64,000 nucleotides of DNA from Eshraghiella sp964414835 (GTDB lineage: Bacteria > Bacillota > Clostridia > Lachnospirales > Lachnospiraceae). A program made the position numbers and the translations under genes. This document shows positions 63,229 through 64,000 of the stretch, in pieces (the first letter of the stretch is position 1; each line of letters begins with the position of its first letter). The DNA lies in NCBI GenBank assembly GCA_964414835.1, contig CAYPWY010000010.1, forward strand, positions 1-64,000. The letters run 5' to 3'. The notes beneath the pieces were generated by a model. That model ran no database searches. It worked only from the letters and a program-made list of their open reading frames with translations, and had not been told where the DNA came from.

Positions 63229-64000
63229 ATGTACCAGAAATTCAAAACTGTTTTTAAAAATGTCAGGCAGTCAGAATGCAGACATTTATCTGTTATGTTA
63301 GTGTTGGTGTTAGTGATATGCTTGCTCACCCCCCCCCTTCAGCTTTGTGACGGGGACGACGGCATTTGCGGCAGACCGTCCTTCGGATATAAATGATAAT
63401 GCCAAATATCACGAAATGCTTAAAGACGGTACTTTTTCCGAAATCGGCAGCAGCAGCACCAGCAGCACCGGTAGTTGGAAGGGTATTGACAACGAAAATA
63501 ATTCTATTACTAATGTTGAAGTACAAACTTATAACAATTACGTTACCACCGCACCGACACAGCCTGGATATTATCAAGAATCAAGCGCCTACGTATTGGA
63601 GCTTAACGGTTATTCGGGATATTATCCTGAAACCATTTATCAGAAAGTAAGGGTAATTCCGGGTAGTAAGGTTTATATTTCTTATCAGTACGCGAAAAGA
63701 ACTGTTGAAACGAATAGCGATATAGTACAACAGATGTTGCTTTCTGTAGTTCCTGCGTCTTCTTTTAACGGAACCACAACTGTTTATACAGAAACAAATC
63801 TTAATCGAGACATTTTTAAAAACAACAAGCTCACTGATGTAACCGTGCATAGCGGGGATGCCACTGTTTCAGACGGTATTATTACCGCCGGCAACAGTTG
63901 GTCTGAAATATATGCAGAGTATAATGTGCCCAGCGATGTGTACGAAGTATATGTCGCCTTTCATGGGGTTGCACCGACAGGAAGTCCAGGTCCTAACGAT
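63229..64000 (+). CDS. Secreted surface protein, interrupted at a C9 tract (partial, runs off the window)
   Basis: The ATG at 63229 has GAGGAG ahead and starts a signal peptide (basic end, then VMLVLVLVICLLTPP). After nine C bases (63329-63337) the frame closes at 63394-63396, after 55 codons. Dropping one C joins it to FSFVTGTTAFAADRP (an ideal signal-peptidase site, AFAA-D), which then stays open for 214 codons to the window end. The body has SAYVLELNGYSGYYPETIYQKV and IPGSKVYISYQYAKRT, a jelly-roll, sugar-binding-like surface fold. See findings for phase variation. Confidence 0.75.
63329..63337 (+). repeat. Homopolymeric C9 tract inside a signal peptide
   Basis: Nine consecutive C bases in a low-GC region, at codons 34-36 of the surface-protein gene. 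Eight (or eleven) C would put the gene in frame; nine gives an early stop. Confidence 0.85.

Noticed and set aside
62997..63329. 110-residue minus-strand open frame
   Set aside because: It is the complement of the surface-protein signal peptide in part, with low-complexity Thr/Asn start and no ribosome site. The stretch at 62997-63090 could be a relic but nothing supports it.
1..64000. tRNA, rRNA or CRISPR arrays
   Set aside because: No cloverleaf, rRNA signature or regularly spaced repeats were seen on either strand.

Overview
The window looks like a chromosomal segment of a low-GC, spore-lineage member of the Clostridia, most likely Lachnospiraceae. Reasons: spoIIR, spoVT, a SipL-like DUF3794/LysM coat protein and a CotS-like protein; archaeal-type ProRS; a CBS/DRTGG family II pyrophosphatase; galK-galE-galT with a GH42 beta-galactosidase; and many acidic lipoproteins with Thr/Glu-rich linkers. 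The assignment rests on gene content and family recognition only. No rRNA, tRNA, CRISPR array, prophage or complete insertion sequence is visible.

Layout. Almost everything runs on the minus strand. 0.2-6.7 kb: plsC, a small membrane protein on plus, then ispE-gntR-spoIIR-ddl-DUF1934-coaBC read leftwards. 6.8-24.4 kb: a plus-strand unknown gene, then a long leftward series from metK (behind a SAM-I riboswitch and terminator) through a two-component system, a pseudouridine synthase, an AI-2E-type permease, an MBOAT/DHHW surface O-acylation pair, lipoproteins, proS, cca, a CotS-like protein, a PEGA lipoprotein, a PrcB-like lipoprotein and the SipL-like protein. 24.7-32.3 kb: a mini kinase-like protein, a lipoprotein, hemolysin III and a polyamine ABC transporter (potABCD). 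32.4-41.6 kb: murA with a structured leader, an M23 endopeptidase, aroK, flavin reductase, PPase, a 17-residue-repeat coiled-coil membrane protein, spoVT, and an ABC-F protein that has lost both P-loops. 41.6-53.3 kb: a GGDEF/EAL/PAS protein, iron alcohol dehydrogenase, hypA, dtd, transketolase and transaldolase, two lipoproteins and an AEC permease. 53.5-63 kb: the galactose block (galT, galE, galK, GH42 and a PfkB-type sugar-phosphate kinase) plus a truncated transposase. 63.2 kb to the end: a secreted surface protein interrupted at a C9 tract.

How it fits together. The galactose genes probably form one regulon: near-identical 18-bp palindromes lie in the galK promoter and just after the predicted GH42 start site. 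Lactose or galactosides would be split by GH42, and galactose processed by the GalK, GalT and GalE reactions, with transketolase and transaldolase nearby. The repressor is not in the window. Cell-envelope work is the other theme (ddl, murA, M23, MBOAT/DHHW, many lipoproteins).

The most interesting signals are: (1) the poly-C tract that splits a signal peptide from its surface protein, a candidate phase-variation switch; (2) the ABC-F protein with both Walker A motifs deleted in frame; (3) a 24-bp hairpin with only G-U exceptions in the murA leader; (4) matching terminator-like leader hairpins in front of two paralogous lipoproteins; (5) the shared gal/GH42 operator; (6) several gene-tail duplications and relics. 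No wholly new multi-gene system could be demonstrated.
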